DNA of 64,000 nt from an uncultured Gammaproteobacteria bacterium (GCA_902606745.1 CACLHR010000002.1:1-64000); one strand, 5' to 3'; counted from the first letter of the stretch, positions 8,842 through 18,065 are shown. Made by a program: numbers and translations. Notes: generated from the sequence alone by a model not told the origin.

Positions 8842-10149
8842 TTAGTTAAACTGTTCTTCTTCTGTGGAACCTGTCAATGCGGTCACCGATGACAGGCCGC
8901 CTTGAATTACCGTGGTAACATCATCGAAATAGCCAGCTCCAACTTCTTGCTGATGCGATGCAAAAGTGTAACCTTTTTTGGCCGCTTTAAACTCAGGTTC
9001 TTGCACTTTGTTTACGTAGTGCTTCATACCTTCACCTTTTGCATAGTCATAAGCCAAGTCAAACATGTTATACCACATATTATGAATACCCGCTAAAGTG
9101 ATAAACTGATACTTGTAACCCATTTCTGCGATCTTCTCTTGAAAAGAGGCAATCTCAGTATCGTTTAAATTTTTCTTCCAATTGAATGAAGGTGAGCAGT
9201 TGTAGGCCAATAATTGATTAGGATTTTCAGCTAGAACTGCTTCAGCGAACTCACGAGCAAAACCAAGGTCAGGTTTACCAGTTTCGCACCAAACCAAATC
9301 TGCATATGGTGCATAGGCTTCGCCACGAGAAATAGACTGTTCTAAACCATTTTTTACAACATAAAAACCTTCCGCAGTACGCTTGCCTGTTATAAATGAA
9401 GCGTCGTACGGATCTACATCCGATGTAAGTAGGTTTGCAGCTTCTGCATCAGTCCGAGCTAATAAGACGGTGGGCACTCCCATAACATCTGCTGCCAGTC
9501 GAGCAGAAATAAGCTTTTGAATTGCTTCTTGAGTAGGCACTAAAACTTTACCGCCCATGTGGCCACATTTTTTAACGGCGGCTAATTGATCTTCAAAATG
9601 GGCGCCTGCGGCTCCGTTAGAGATCATATTTTTCATCAATTCAAAAGAATTTAATACTCCACCAAAGCCTGCTTCAGCGTCAGCAACAATCGGCAAAAAG
9701 TAATCAACATGATCCTCGTCACCAGACTCAATGCCTTTTGCCCATTGAATTTCATCTGCTCTCTTAAAAGTATTATTGATTCGCCTTACCATGGTTGGAA
9801 CTGAGTCATATGCATACAATGATTGGTCTGGATACATTGTCTCGGAGGTATTTCCATCAGCTGCAACTTGCCAACCTGATAGGTAGATTGCCTCAATACC
9901 TGCTTTTGCTTGTTGCATCGCCTGGCCAGCTGTAATAGCTCCCATACAATTCACATATCCCTTTTTAGCGTTGCCATTTACTAAGTTCCAAAGCTTTTCT
10001 GCACCACGATGAGCATATGTACATTCGGGTTGAACTGAACCACGCAAGCGTACAACGTCTTCAGCATCATAAGTACGCTTAACATTAGCCCATCTAGGGT
10101 TATCTTGCCAATTTTTTTGTAGTGCCTCTATTTGTTCTTGTCTATTCAT
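8842..10149 (-). CDS. aceA: isocitrate lyase
   Basis: Splits isocitrate into glyoxylate and succinate, the first committed step of the glyoxylate shunt. The 435-residue protein carries the signature [18 protein letters not shown] with the catalytic Cys near residue 191, the substrate segment [12 protein letters not shown] near the N-terminus, and [12 protein letters not shown] near residue 318. A strong Shine-Dalgarno (GGAGAAG) precedes the ATG. It is the first gene of the minus-strand aceA-aceK-rraA-glcB set and is divergent from an IclR-type regulator, the same regulatory logic as E. coli aceBAK/IclR although gene content and order differ. Confidence 0.97.
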   Translation of the reverse strand: MNRQEQIEALQKNWQDNPRWANVKRTYDAEDVVRLRGSVQPECTYAHRGAEKLWNLVNGNAKKGYVNCMGAITAGQAMQQAKAGIEAIYLSGWQVAADGNTSETMYPDQSLYAYDSVPTMVRRINNTFKRADEIQWAKGIESGDEDHVDYFLPIVADAEAGFGGVLNSFELMKNMISNGAAGAHFEDQLAAVKKCGHMGGKVLVPTQEAIQKLISARLAADVMGVPTVLLARTDAEAANLLTSDVDPYDASFITGKRTAEGFYVVKNGLEQSISRGEAYAPYADLVWCETGKPDLGFAREFAEAVLAENPNQLLAYNCSPSFNWKKNLNDTEIASFQEKIAEMGYKYQFITLAGIHNMWYNMFDLAYDYAKGEGMKHYVNKVQEPEFKAAKKGYTFASHQQEVGAGYFDDVTTVIQGGLSSVTALTGSTEEEQFN

Positions 10150-10260
10150 TTCTTCTCCCTATGTATTTGTTATTTGTATTTAAGCCTGACAGTTTTTAGA
10201 CAGGTTATTAGTCTATCATCAATGTTGTCCATTTGCATTGATTAGATTTTGTTAGTTGTT

Positions 10261-10280
10261 TTTATGATACCAATCATAAA
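10261..10280. promoter_or_regulatory. inverted repeat in the aceA/iclR divergent region
   Basis: Perfect inverted repeat TTTATGAT-ACCA-ATCATAAA, 8-bp arms with a 4-bp spacer, about 110 bp upstream of aceA and 58 bp upstream of the IclR-type gene. Position between the regulator and its likely target makes it the best visible operator candidate. The sequence is AT-rich, so a chance palindrome is possible. Confidence 0.35.
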
Positions 10281-10338
10281 TTCTGAATATTCAATAATTT
10301 CACTATATAATATTTATTTTTCATAATATGAAATTTCT

Positions 10339-11028
10339 ATGATTCTAAGATCTCTAGATAAAAAATACAATGCCATTGAAAAATGCCTTCAAATTCTGTC
10401 TATATTTTCACTTGATAAGACACAATTCAGCATTAATGAAATTTGTGAAAAATTAGATTTTAATATATCTACCGCTTATCGCATCTTGTGCACACTTGAG
10501 AAATATGGATACGTCTCAAGATTAAAAAATAAAGATTATGTAGTTGGAACTCAGGCACTTTATTTGAGTGCTATTTACACTCAGAGTAATCACTTAGAAC
10601 AAATTCGTCCTATAGTTGATGAAATAAGAGATATATCCGGAGAAACAGCTTCATTCTTTGTAGAAGAGGATAGTATGCGAATTTGCCTATATAGAGCTCA
10701 TTCACGTGATGAAATCCGTCACAATATTGAACAAGGCAGTCGTTTGGAATTAAATCGTGGTGCTTCTGGAAGAATCATTCTCGCTTATGGTAAAAGAAAA
10801 AATGACAAAACTGGATTCTATAAGGAAATTAGAGAAGCTGGGTATTATCTTTCAATTCGTGAGCATAATAATTCTTTGTTTGCACTTGCAGTTCCAGTAA
10901 TATCTAGCAGTTCTAAATTTGTTGGTGCAATTGTAGTTTCTGGACCAATCAGTCGCTTTAACGAAAAACAAAAGATATTTTTATTAAAGCTTTTTAGATC
11001 TCAGTTGGCCAATATTGTTGTGCCATAA
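10339..11028 (+). CDS. IclR family transcriptional regulator
   Basis: A 229-residue regulator with an N-terminal winged helix (residues about 10-70, including FSINEICEKLDFNISTAYRILCTLEKYGYVSR... with the IclR pattern 'STAYRIL.TLE..GYV') and a C-terminal effector domain (RICLYRAHSRDEIRHNIEQG, then LNRGASGRIILAYG and a C-terminal FALAVPV...VGAIVVSGP). It is transcribed away from aceA, so the glyoxylate operon is its most likely target; in enterobacteria IclR represses aceBAK and senses glyoxylate and pyruvate. A role in sulfonate genes on either side is also possible. It ends 1 bp before the convergent gntR gene. Confidence 0.93.
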   Translation: MILRSLDKKYNAIEKCLQILSIFSLDKTQFSINEICEKLDFNISTAYRILCTLEKYGYVSRLKNKDYVVGTQALYLSAIYTQSNHLEQIRPIVDEIRDISGETASFFVEEDSMRICLYRAHSRDEIRHNIEQGSRLELNRGASGRIILAYGKRKNDKTGFYKEIREAGYYLSIREHNNSLFALAVPVISSSSKFVGAIVVSGPISRFNEKQKIFLLKLFRSQLANIVVP

Positions 11029-11029
11029 A

Positions 11030-11752
11030 TTAATAATCATTATTACCAATTGTAGTTCTATAACTGAACATGTCGGCTCTGCCGGTGGTTATACGAAACT
11101 CAACCAAGCCTTTATCCTTTGCATAAGAGTGTCGATTTAATATAACCACAGGATCTCCTTTATTTATGTGTAGAATTTTCGCCGTTTTGCTGTCAGCAAT
11201 ACCTGCAGTCAGTACTTCTTTTGATGTTGTGATTTGTGTTGCAAACTTTTTATAGATAAGGGCATAGAGTAGATCAGGTATATGTATATTAGGTTTTTGA
11301 AGGCCTTCTACAACCTCTGCAATCCACCAAGATTTTTCAATGATAATCGGATTTTTTTTATCTATATAACCTCTTCTTTCGAGAAAAATAACGTCCGCAC
11401 CACGATCTATTTCCAACTGAGAAGCTACCTCTGTAGTGGCAGTTGTTTTTTTTCGTATTGGAGTGGTTTTGTAGATTCTAATTGATGAACCTGTTTCACT
11501 GCCATAACTAAAGAAGTTAAACATACTATTGTCAAATCCATAATCAGAGACGTAGGTCCCTTTACCGTGGTGACGATACAAAAGATTGCTGTTTTCTAAT
11601 TGGTCTATTGCTTTTCTTACAGTTCCAACACTAACATTTAACAATTTGGATAGCTGTGTTTCAGAAGGAATCAAATCACCAATGGTGAGGTTACCACTAG
11701 TTATTTCTTCGTTTATATAGTCTATGACTTTATGGTAAAGCTTTTTATTCAT
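11030..11752 (-). CDS. GntR/HutC family regulator with UTRA domain
   Basis: A 240-residue protein with an N-terminal GntR winged helix (residues about 5-70; LIPSETQLSKLLNVSVGTVRKAI followed by GKGTYVSD) and a C-terminal UTRA ligand-binding domain (FLERRGYIDKKNPIIIEKSWW ... FRITTGRADMFSYR). Regulators of this subfamily normally repress an adjacent catabolic or uptake operon and release DNA on binding a small substrate-related ligand. It is divergent from tctABC-sauST, with two copies of one palindrome in the shared 290-bp region, so it is likely the local repressor of that operon and of itself. The ligand is not visible from sequence; sulfoacetate or a derived metabolite is the natural guess. 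Confidence 0.92.
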   Translation of the reverse strand: MNKKLYHKVIDYINEEITSGNLTIGDLIPSETQLSKLLNVSVGTVRKAIDQLENSNLLYRHHGKGTYVSDYGFDNSMFNFFSYGSETGSSIRIYKTTPIRKKTTATTEVASQLEIDRGADVIFLERRGYIDKKNPIIIEKSWWIAEVVEGLQKPNIHIPDLLYALIYKKFATQITTSKEVLTAGIADSKTAKILHINKGDPVVILNRHSYAKDKGLVEFRITTGRADMFSYRTTIGNNDY

Positions 11753-11811
11753 TTGCGTTTATTAGAAATGAAGTAAATAATTCGACATAATTTTTAATCT
11801 AAGAATTTCAC

Positions 11812-11831
11812 AGTATACTCATATATATGAC
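11812..11831 (-). promoter_or_regulatory. operator O1 and -10 box for the gntR gene
   Basis: The palindrome TCATATATATGA lies at 11819-11830, inside the 14-mer CTCATATATATGAC (11818-11831). On the minus strand it is followed directly by TATACT (11817-11812), a good -10 for the gntR gene. A protein bound here would cover the -35/-10 spacer, which suggests autoregulation. The same 14-mer occurs in reverse orientation at 11961-11974. Confidence 0.55.
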
Positions 11832-11925
11832 TATTGCTAGTTCTTATGCTAAATTAACGCTATTTTTGTCTGTTTAGTTCTTTTAAACTTATTATAAAAG
11901 CATCTATCTTTTTTCACAATATCAT

Positions 11926-11974
11926 TTGACAACTTCCTAACCTAGGTGTAGTATCAACAGGTCATATATATGAG
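11926..11974 (+). promoter_or_regulatory. tctABC promoter with operator O2
   Basis: Sigma-70 promoter TTGACA (11926-11931), 17-bp spacer, TAGTAT (11949-11954). The 14-mer GTCATATATATGAG (11961-11974) begins 7 bp after the -10, so it covers the expected transcription start. It is the exact reverse complement of the O1 14-mer and shares the 12-bp palindrome. This geometry is that of a repressed promoter. The untranslated leader to tctA would be about 80 nt. Confidence 0.65.
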
Positions 11975-12042
11975 TTAATATTAGTTTTAATACTCATAAT
12001 TTACGTTTCTATTATTTATTTAATATGCTGAATGATTAAAGA

Positions 12043-13545
12043 ATGGAATTTCTAGACTATTTTTCTAATGTTTTTACCTTTTATCATCTCGCGTTACTTA
12101 TAGGTGGAACATTTGCTGGAATCGTTCTAGGCGCTTTGCCTGGTTTGAGCCCCACTATGTCAGTTGCATTGTTAATACCTTTTACATTTCACATGAAGCC
12201 AGAGAGTGGTCTGATCTTACTTGGAGCCATGTATACAGCAACGGTTGCTGGCGGAGCTATAAGTGCAATATTGGTTAATGTGCCAGGGGCTCCGGCGAAT
12301 ATTGCAACAGCGATGGATGGTCATCAAATGGCTAAAAAAGGATTGTCTAGGGAGGCCCTACATTATTGCTTTATGAGTTCCTTTGTTGGAGGTATATTTG
12401 GAGTATTAATATTAATATTTTTTACCCCACCACTGGCGCGTTTGTCGTTGGAGTTTGGCACTACGGAGTTGTTTTGGATTGCCATTTTGGGAATTACCAT
12501 TATTGCGACGATAGATTCCAAGTCAGTTGTCAAAGGATTGTTGTCAGGTTTATTTGGTTTAATGCTAGCTACTATTGGAGACAACCCAGTTTTGGGTGTG
12601 GAGAGATTTGTATTTACTGACCATTTAGAAGGAGGTGTTAACATAGTTGTTGGCTTGATAGGCTTGTTTGCAATGCCTCAAGTGTTGAACTTAATGGAGA
12701 AGTACTATAGCGAAAAACACCCAGTTCTTTCAACAGAGGGTCGTTCCAGTTTGATGCAATCGTTTAGATATGTATTCGGTAAAGTTAAAGCTCTTTCAAT
12801 AGGATCATTTATAGGATCTCTTGTTGGAATCATTCCTGGAGCAGGGGGTCAAATAGCTGGATTAGTGGCTTACGATCAAACCAAAAAAGTAAGCAAAAAC
12901 CAGTCAAATTATGGAAAGGGTGAGCCTGAAGGAATTATTGCCGCAGAGAGTGCAAACAATTCAATGGTGGGGCCTTCTTTGATTCCATTGCTTACTCTAA
13001 GTATTCCAGGTAGTCCGACTGCTGCAGTACTGTTGGGAGGTTTATTGATTCATGGAATTTTTCCTGGCCATGAAATTTTTGTCTCAGAGAACACTGCACC
13101 GGTTGTTTGGACATTTATTGACTCTTTAATTCTTGCACAAATTTTCATGTTGATTATTGGCCTATTTTTGAGTCGACATAGTGGTTGGATTATGAAAGTG
13201 CCAGATAACTATATGGCGGTCGCTATTTTAGTTTTGGCAGTGTTTGGCACATACAGTATTGGCAACTCATACTCTGACGTCCTTATTATGGTGGTCTTGG
13301 GAACTATTATGTTTTTTGCCAGTAAGGCAGGTTTTAGCGCCGTGCCGGTTGTGTTAGGAATTATATTAGGCCCAATAGCTGAAAACAATTTCCTTCTCGG
13401 TAAGTTAATTGGAGGCGCTCGATATGGTGATGATTGGATGATATATTTTACAACGGGAACAATCAATGTAACCCTTATTGTTATTTGCATAGCATCCATT
13501 ACTTATGGCCTCTATTCAAATCGCAAATCAAAGAGAAGTACGTAA
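12043..13545 (+). CDS. tripartite tricarboxylate-type transporter, large membrane subunit TctA
   Basis: A 500-residue polytopic membrane protein with the TctA signature near the N-terminus (GTFAGIVLGALPGLSPTMSVAL), the second conserved glycine-rich loop GIIPGAGGQIAGLVAYDQ near residue 260, and LIPLLTLSIPGSPTAAVLLGGLLIHG near residue 310. With TctB and TctC it forms a binding-protein-dependent secondary transporter for carboxylates. The gene starts the plus-strand operon behind the GntR-controlled promoter. The downstream SauS-SauT fusion suggests sulfoacetate as substrate, replacing the SauU carrier known from Cupriavidus necator; that is inference from context. The start ATG has only a weak ribosome binding site. 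Confidence 0.93.
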   Translation: MEFLDYFSNVFTFYHLALLIGGTFAGIVLGALPGLSPTMSVALLIPFTFHMKPESGLILLGAMYTATVAGGAISAILVNVPGAPANIATAMDGHQMAKKGLSREALHYCFMSSFVGGIFGVLILIFFTPPLARLSLEFGTTELFWIAILGITIIATIDSKSVVKGLLSGLFGLMLATIGDNPVLGVERFVFTDHLEGGVNIVVGLIGLFAMPQVLNLMEKYYSEKHPVLSTEGRSSLMQSFRYVFGKVKALSIGSFIGSLVGIIPGAGGQIAGLVAYDQTKKVSKNQSNYGKGEPEGIIAAESANNSMVGPSLIPLLTLSIPGSPTAAVLLGGLLIHGIFPGHEIFVSENTAPVVWTFIDSLILAQIFMLIIGLFLSRHSGWIMKVPDNYMAVAILVLAVFGTYSIGNSYSDVLIMVVLGTIMFFASKAGFSAVPVVLGIILGPIAENNFLLGKLIGGARYGDDWMIYFTTGTINVTLIVICIASITYGLYSNRKSKRST

Positions 13546-13546
13546 T

Positions 13547-14002
13547 ATGAACCAGTATTTAAAAATTTCGACATTAATTGTAACTGCACTAGCTGCAGGA
13601 TTGCTATTTACCTCGTTTCAAGAGGTCTTCAATCCCAGTCCCTGGGGTGAAAATGAGGACTATCTATTCCCAAGATTTATAGCTGGTGGCATAGCATTCC
13701 TATCATTGCTTTTGTGGTTCGAGCGTGACGATAAAGGAAAATCAACTAATTTTATGGATTTGTTGCCAGGACTAGGCCTTATTCTTGCTTATATTATAAG
13801 TATGAATACTATCGGCTTTTACATGGCTTCAATGATTATGTTCTTCGCGGTAATAATGATCTATAAAAAACCCGAAGAAACCAAGGACTTTTGGCGAGTG
13901 TTACTTACAAAATTGAGTATCTCAGCAGTGTTTATTTTAATACTGTACAGTTTATTCACATTAATGTTAAAAGTACGTTTGCCAGGAGGGTTGTTTTTTT
14001 AA
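13547..14002 (+). CDS. tripartite tricarboxylate-type transporter, small membrane subunit TctB
   Basis: A 151-residue protein with four hydrophobic segments, the size and topology of TctB. It lies between tctA and tctC. ATG 13547 (MNQYLKIST) is chosen because it begins 1 bp after the tctA stop; an open-frame extension to 13505 would overlap tctA without benefit. TctB sequences diverge widely, so the assignment rests mainly on size, membrane topology and position. It would pair with TctA in the inner membrane. Confidence 0.88.
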   Translation: MNQYLKISTLIVTALAAGLLFTSFQEVFNPSPWGENEDYLFPRFIAGGIAFLSLLLWFERDDKGKSTNFMDLLPGLGLILAYIISMNTIGFYMASMIMFFAVIMIYKKPEETKDFWRVLLTKLSISAVFILILYSLFTLMLKVRLPGGLFF

Positions 14003-14030
14003 TAAACTAAACCAAAAGGAGAAAAAATAA

Positions 14031-14990
14031 ATGAAACTTATGAAAATAACTAAAATTGCCTTGCTTGCAGCAACGTCACTGATGTTTATGCATGCTCAAG
14101 CCGATTACCCAGATAAACCAATCGGGGTTATGGTGGCTTACGGACCTGGTGGTGCAACAGATTTTCAGGCAAGAATTGCAACGTTAGCCTCTGGTAAAGA
14201 GGCCTTAATTGGTCAACCAATTTATATTCTTAACAAACCTGGTGCAGGTGGAAGAACTGGCTGGAACTGGTTTGCCAGCGAAGCCTCAAAAGACGGCTAT
14301 ATGCTTGCAGCATACAATGTGCCTCACTTTATAGCACAGTCAATTGTGTTTGATACTGCTTACAATATCAATACCCTTGAGCCGTTAGGTAACTGGGGTG
14401 CTGATCCAGCAGTGTTGATTGTTGGTAAAGACAGTCCTTTTAACACTGTAGCTGACTTGCTTTCGCATGCTGATGCTAATCCAGGCTCTGTAACTATTAG
14501 TGGTGCTGGTAAATTTGTGGGTCACCATATTGCATTCTTGCAGTTTGCCAAAGCTTCAGGTAAAGACTTGACTTATATCCCTGCAAAAGGTGGTGTTGAT
14601 GCATTGAGATTGGTTAAAGCTGGTGAAGTCAGTGCAGGTTTTAATAACTTGTCGGATTCAGCCAGAAGTGCTGCTGATCTTAAAATCTTAGCCGTTGCAG
14701 ACCTTACAAGACATGCTTATCTTCCAGATGTTCCTACACTGATGGAAAGCGGAGTCGATGTCGATGATTCAAGTGTCAATTTCCGTGGCTTGATGGTTCC
14801 AGCTGGAACTCCTCAAGACGTTATTGATTTCTTAGCAAGTAAGACTCCTGATATGTTTAACGATGGAAAGACTCAAGGCAAGATGAAGTCTACTAACTCA
14901 CCTGCAAGAGTGATGACAAGAGATGAAGTCATCGCAATGTGGAATGAAAGACAGGCTTACTTGACTGATCTACTAGCAGGTCTCCAATAA
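14031..14990 (+). CDS. tripartite tricarboxylate transporter substrate-binding protein TctC
   Basis: A 319-residue periplasmic binding protein of the Bug/TctC family. A Sec signal peptide covers about residues 1-24 (hydrophobic core IALLAATSLMFM, then HAQA before DYPDKPI). The mature start DYPDKPIGVMVAYGPGGATD is the family's first conserved loop; the second is NKPGAGGRTGWNW. The strong ribosome binding site (AAGGAG) fits the need for excess binding protein. It captures the substrate, likely a small carboxylate such as sulfoacetate given the adjacent genes, and delivers it to TctAB. The binding pocket cannot be read from sequence alone. Confidence 0.93.
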   Translation: MKLMKITKIALLAATSLMFMHAQADYPDKPIGVMVAYGPGGATDFQARIATLASGKEALIGQPIYILNKPGAGGRTGWNWFASEASKDGYMLAAYNVPHFIAQSIVFDTAYNINTLEPLGNWGADPAVLIVGKDSPFNTVADLLSHADANPGSVTISGAGKFVGHHIAFLQFAKASGKDLTYIPAKGGVDALRLVKAGEVSAGFNNLSDSARSAADLKILAVADLTRHAYLPDVPTLMESGVDVDDSSVNFRGLMVPAGTPQDVIDFLASKTPDMFNDGKTQGKMKSTNSPARVMTRDEVIAMWNERQAYLTDLLAGLQ

Positions 14991-15016
14991 GATAACCTTT
15001 TATTGGGATCTTTTCT

Positions 15017-15047
15017 TACTGAAGCGCTTTATTAAAGGGCTTCAGTA
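15017..15047 (+). other. stem-loop between tctC and sauST
   Basis: Perfect 9-bp stem TACTGAAGC (15017-15025) with GCTTCAGTA (15039-15047); the loop can form a further CTTT/AAAG helix. It is not followed by a T-run, so it is not a standard intrinsic terminator. It could stabilise the upstream tctC message or mark RNA processing, which is common after binding-protein genes. Confidence 0.5.
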
Positions 15048-15079
15048 GGTAACTTTTGTGTAAATACAAACAAATAAGT

Positions 15080-17977
15080 ATGTCCAGTATCAAACAATTA
15101 ATAAAAAAAGCAAGGGACGCCCAGACAATAATAAATGGGTATTCACAGGAACAAGTCGACGAATTGATTCTTGCTGTCGCTTGGGAAGTAATCAAACCCG
15201 AAAACAATCAATCCTTATCCGAGCTTGCTGTTAAAACAACTGGTCTTGGCAATGTGGAGGATAAAAAGAGAAAAAATAAACGTAAAACTATTGGTTTATT
15301 AAGAGATTTAAATAATATAAAAACAGTCGGAATAATTAATCAAGATGTTGAAAAAGGACTTATTGAAATTGCAAGACCAGTCGGCGTTGTTGGTGCAATT
15401 GTTCCATCAACTAATCCGATTGCCACACCACTAAACAAAGTCATTAATGCCTTAAAATGTAGGAACGCGATTATATTGGCCCCTTCACCGAAAGGCGCTT
15501 TGGTTTGTACAAAGGTTGTAGGCTTGATACAGAAGGCTATTGAGCGTGTCGGTGCCCCAATCGACATTGTGCAGTCTCTATCTGAGCCTATAGATAAAAA
15601 CGATACCAATGAATTAACTAAGTTAGTAGATTTGGTTGTTGCTACAGGCTCTCAGAATAACATTAAAAGAGCCATTCAAAGTGGTACCCCGACCCTAGGT
15701 GTTGGTGTAGGAAATGTGCCCGCAATTATTGATTCTAGTGCTAATTTAAAGGATGCTGCTCATAAAATAAAAACCTCAAAAACATTTGACTATGCAACAA
15801 GCTGTTCATCTGAAAATAGTATCATCATTGTTGATAGCGTTTACGAAAAATTAATTAGGGCATTAGAGAAAGAGGGTGGCGCATTATTAAATGCAAAAGA
15901 AAAGAAAATCCTCGGCAAAAAGATGTGGAATGAAGATCTTATTATTAACCGCGATATCATAGCTAAAAGGGCTTCTAAAATTGCGAACCTCGTAGGCCTC
16001 GATACAAAAAAATATTCTAAAACTGAGTTTTTAATGGTGGAAGAGGATGGTATAGGAAAAAATTATCCATTCTCAAGAGAAAAACTCTCTCCTGTGTTGG
16101 CTGTTTACCGAGCTAGAGACTTTGATCATGCTGTTGATTTAGTAAACAAAATTTTACAAAATCAGGGGCAAGGACACTCTTGCAGTATTCATAGTAAAAA
16201 CGAAGACAATATTATAAGACTCGGTAATGAGTTAACGGTTTGTAGAGTCATTGTTAACCAAGCTCATTGTTTTGCTACTGGTGGAAATTTTGACAATGGT
16301 TTACCTTTTTCGCTCTCTATGGGCTGTGGAACTTGGGGTAACAATATCATTGATGAGAATCTCAACTACAAACACTACTTAAATATTACAAAAATTGTCA
16401 AAACAATCAAAACTAATGAACCATCAGAGGATGAAATCTTTTCGAGTTATTGGAAGAAATATCCCGCAACAAGCTCAACAATAAAAGTTCTTGTTGACAA
16501 GTATGCTGAAATTACTCCAGATAAAACATTCCTTATCGATGCTGACCTTAATTTGCACATATCTTATTCTCAGCTTAAAAAGGACATTGTTCTCTTGGGT
16601 CATTTCTTGAATCAAAACGGCATTCAATTTAAAGATAAAGTTGGTTTTTTGCTTGACAATAGCTACGCAACAGTTATGTTATTTTTAGGAGCAATGTATC
16701 ATGGTGTAACTATTGTCCCAATAAATATTCTTGCTGGCAATAATCAAATAGACTACACAATTAATCACTCTGAATGTAAATTACTTTTTACATCGAAAGT
16801 TTATTTAGATCAGTTTAAAAGTATTCTAAAGAGTTCAAAATCTAATGTTTTTGTATATGAAAAAGTTAAAGATTTGAATTGTTCTCGTGAAAATAATTTG
16901 AATTCACTAAATGAGGATTTAAGCTCTGATACTCCGGCTGTTTTGATTTATACATCTGGTACAACTGGCTTACCAAAGGGGGTTATGCTTTCCCATCAAA
17001 ATGTAATTGCAGGAGGCAGAAACACTGTTTTAGCACACGAAATTGCATCCAATGATGTGTCTTTATGTGTGCTACCACTTTATCATATTAATGCAGAAAT
17101 GGTTTCTATCTCTAGTGCCCTAGTGAGTAACACTTGTGTAGTAATTGTTAGTAAATTTAGCGTTTCTAATTTTTGGCAAACGCTTGCAAAATATCAATGC
17201 ACTTGGTTCAGTGTTGTGCCAACAATTATTAGTTATCTTTTGAATGATAATTTTGATGTCACTCAGCTCAACCTGAGTAGTATTCGTTTTGGTCGCTCTG
17301 CTTCGGCACCTCTTTCACCAGAAGTGCATAAAAAATTCGAGCAAGTATTTAAAGTAAATATTGTGGAAACGATGGGTCTCACTGAAACTGCTGCACAAAT
17401 TCTTTCAAATCCCTTAGACAACTATAAGCATGGTTCTGCAGGTATAGCTTATGGAAATGAAGTTAGAGTTGTTAATGATCAGGGTAATTTTGTTGAACCA
17501 GGTGAATCTGGTGAGTTGGTTATTAAAGGTGATAATGTTATGAAGCAATACTATAAAAATGAAGAGGCTACAAAGTCATCTTTTACTAAAGACGGATATT
17601 TTTTGACGGGAGACCTGGGAGTTGAAGATGAAGATGGCTTCTTTTTCATTACTGGAAGAAAAAAAGAGCTTATTATAAAAGGCGGCGAGAATATTTCTCC
17701 AAGAGAGATTGATGACACAATTTATAAACACAACTCTGTTTTAGAGGTGTGTACTTTTGGAATATTTGATGAAGACTATGGAGAAGAGATTTCAGCTTGT
17801 GTTTTTCTCAAAGATAATTTCAAAGCAAACGAGAAAGAATTAAAAGATTTATGTATAGCAGATTTGGGTGAATACAAAACTCCAAGCCAGATTATATTTG
17901 TTGATGAACCATTACCTAAAGGTCCTTCAGGAAAAATACAGAGGCTTAAAATAGCCGAACAGTTCAAACAGGCGTAA
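15080..17977 (+). CDS. fused CoA-acylating aldehyde dehydrogenase / AMP-forming acyl-CoA ligase (SauS-SauT type)
   Basis: A single 965-residue protein with two enzyme domains. Residues about 1-450 are a CoA-acylating aldehyde dehydrogenase: PVGVVGAIVPSTNPIATP, LGVGVGNVPAII, and the catalytic Cys242 in ATSCSSENS, a form typical of sulfoacetaldehyde dehydrogenase SauS and AdhE-like enzymes. Residues about 470-965 are an AMP-forming ligase: P-loop YTSGTTGLPKG (about 624-634), MGLTETA, FLTGDLG, and the C-terminal PKGPSGKIQR lysine loop. In C. necator, separate SauT activates sulfoacetate to sulfoacetyl-CoA and SauS reduces that to sulfoacetaldehyde. The tctABC and pta neighbours, and xsc nearby, support sulfoacetate as substrate. 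ATG 15080 is preferred to an upstream TTG. Another short carboxylate is possible. Confidence 0.88.
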   Translation: MSSIKQLIKKARDAQTIINGYSQEQVDELILAVAWEVIKPENNQSLSELAVKTTGLGNVEDKKRKNKRKTIGLLRDLNNIKTVGIINQDVEKGLIEIARPVGVVGAIVPSTNPIATPLNKVINALKCRNAIILAPSPKGALVCTKVVGLIQKAIERVGAPIDIVQSLSEPIDKNDTNELTKLVDLVVATGSQNNIKRAIQSGTPTLGVGVGNVPAIIDSSANLKDAAHKIKTSKTFDYATSCSSENSIIIVDSVYEKLIRALEKEGGALLNAKEKKILGKKMWNEDLIINRDIIAKRASKIANLVGLDTKKYSKTEFLMVEEDGIGKNYPFSREKLSPVLAVYRARDFDHAVDLVNKILQNQGQGHSCSIHSKNEDNIIRLGNELTVCRVIVNQAHCFATGGNFDNGLPFSLSMGCGTWGNNIIDENLNYKHYLNITKIVKTIKTNEPSEDEIFSSYWKKYPATSSTIKVLVDKYAEITPDKTFLIDADLNLHISYSQLKKDIVLLGHFLNQNGIQFKDKVGFLLDNSYATVMLFLGAMYHGVTIVPINILAGNNQIDYTINHSECKLLFTSKVYLDQFKSILKSSKSNVFVYEKVKDLNCSRENNLNSLNEDLSSDTPAVLIYTSGTTGLPKGVMLSHQNVIAGGRNTVLAHEIASNDVSLCVLPLYHINAEMVSISSALVSNTCVVIVSKFSVSNFWQTLAKYQCTWFSVVPTIISYLLNDNFDVTQLNLSSIRFGRSASAPLSPEVHKKFEQVFKVNIVETMGLTETAAQILSNPLDNYKHGSAGIAYGNEVRVVNDQGNFVEPGESGELVIKGDNVMKQYYKNEEATKSSFTKDGYFLTGDLGVEDEDGFFFITGRKKELIIKGGENISPREIDDTIYKHNSVLEVCTFGIFDEDYGEEISACVFLKDNFKANEKELKDLCIADLGEYKTPSQIIFVDEPLPKGPSGKIQRLKIAEQFKQA

Positions 17978-18065
17978 TTAATAAATTTTCTGTTCACATC
18001 ATTAAGGTAGGGTGATTTAAAGCCTTTTTCGGGTAAACTAATCTCTTGTTAATGGGAACTTTATA

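Noticed and set aside
15056-15079. TTG-initiated extension of the SauS-SauT fusion
   Set aside because: The eight extra residues add no family similarity, and ATG 15080 matches the usual start of the dehydrogenase domain.
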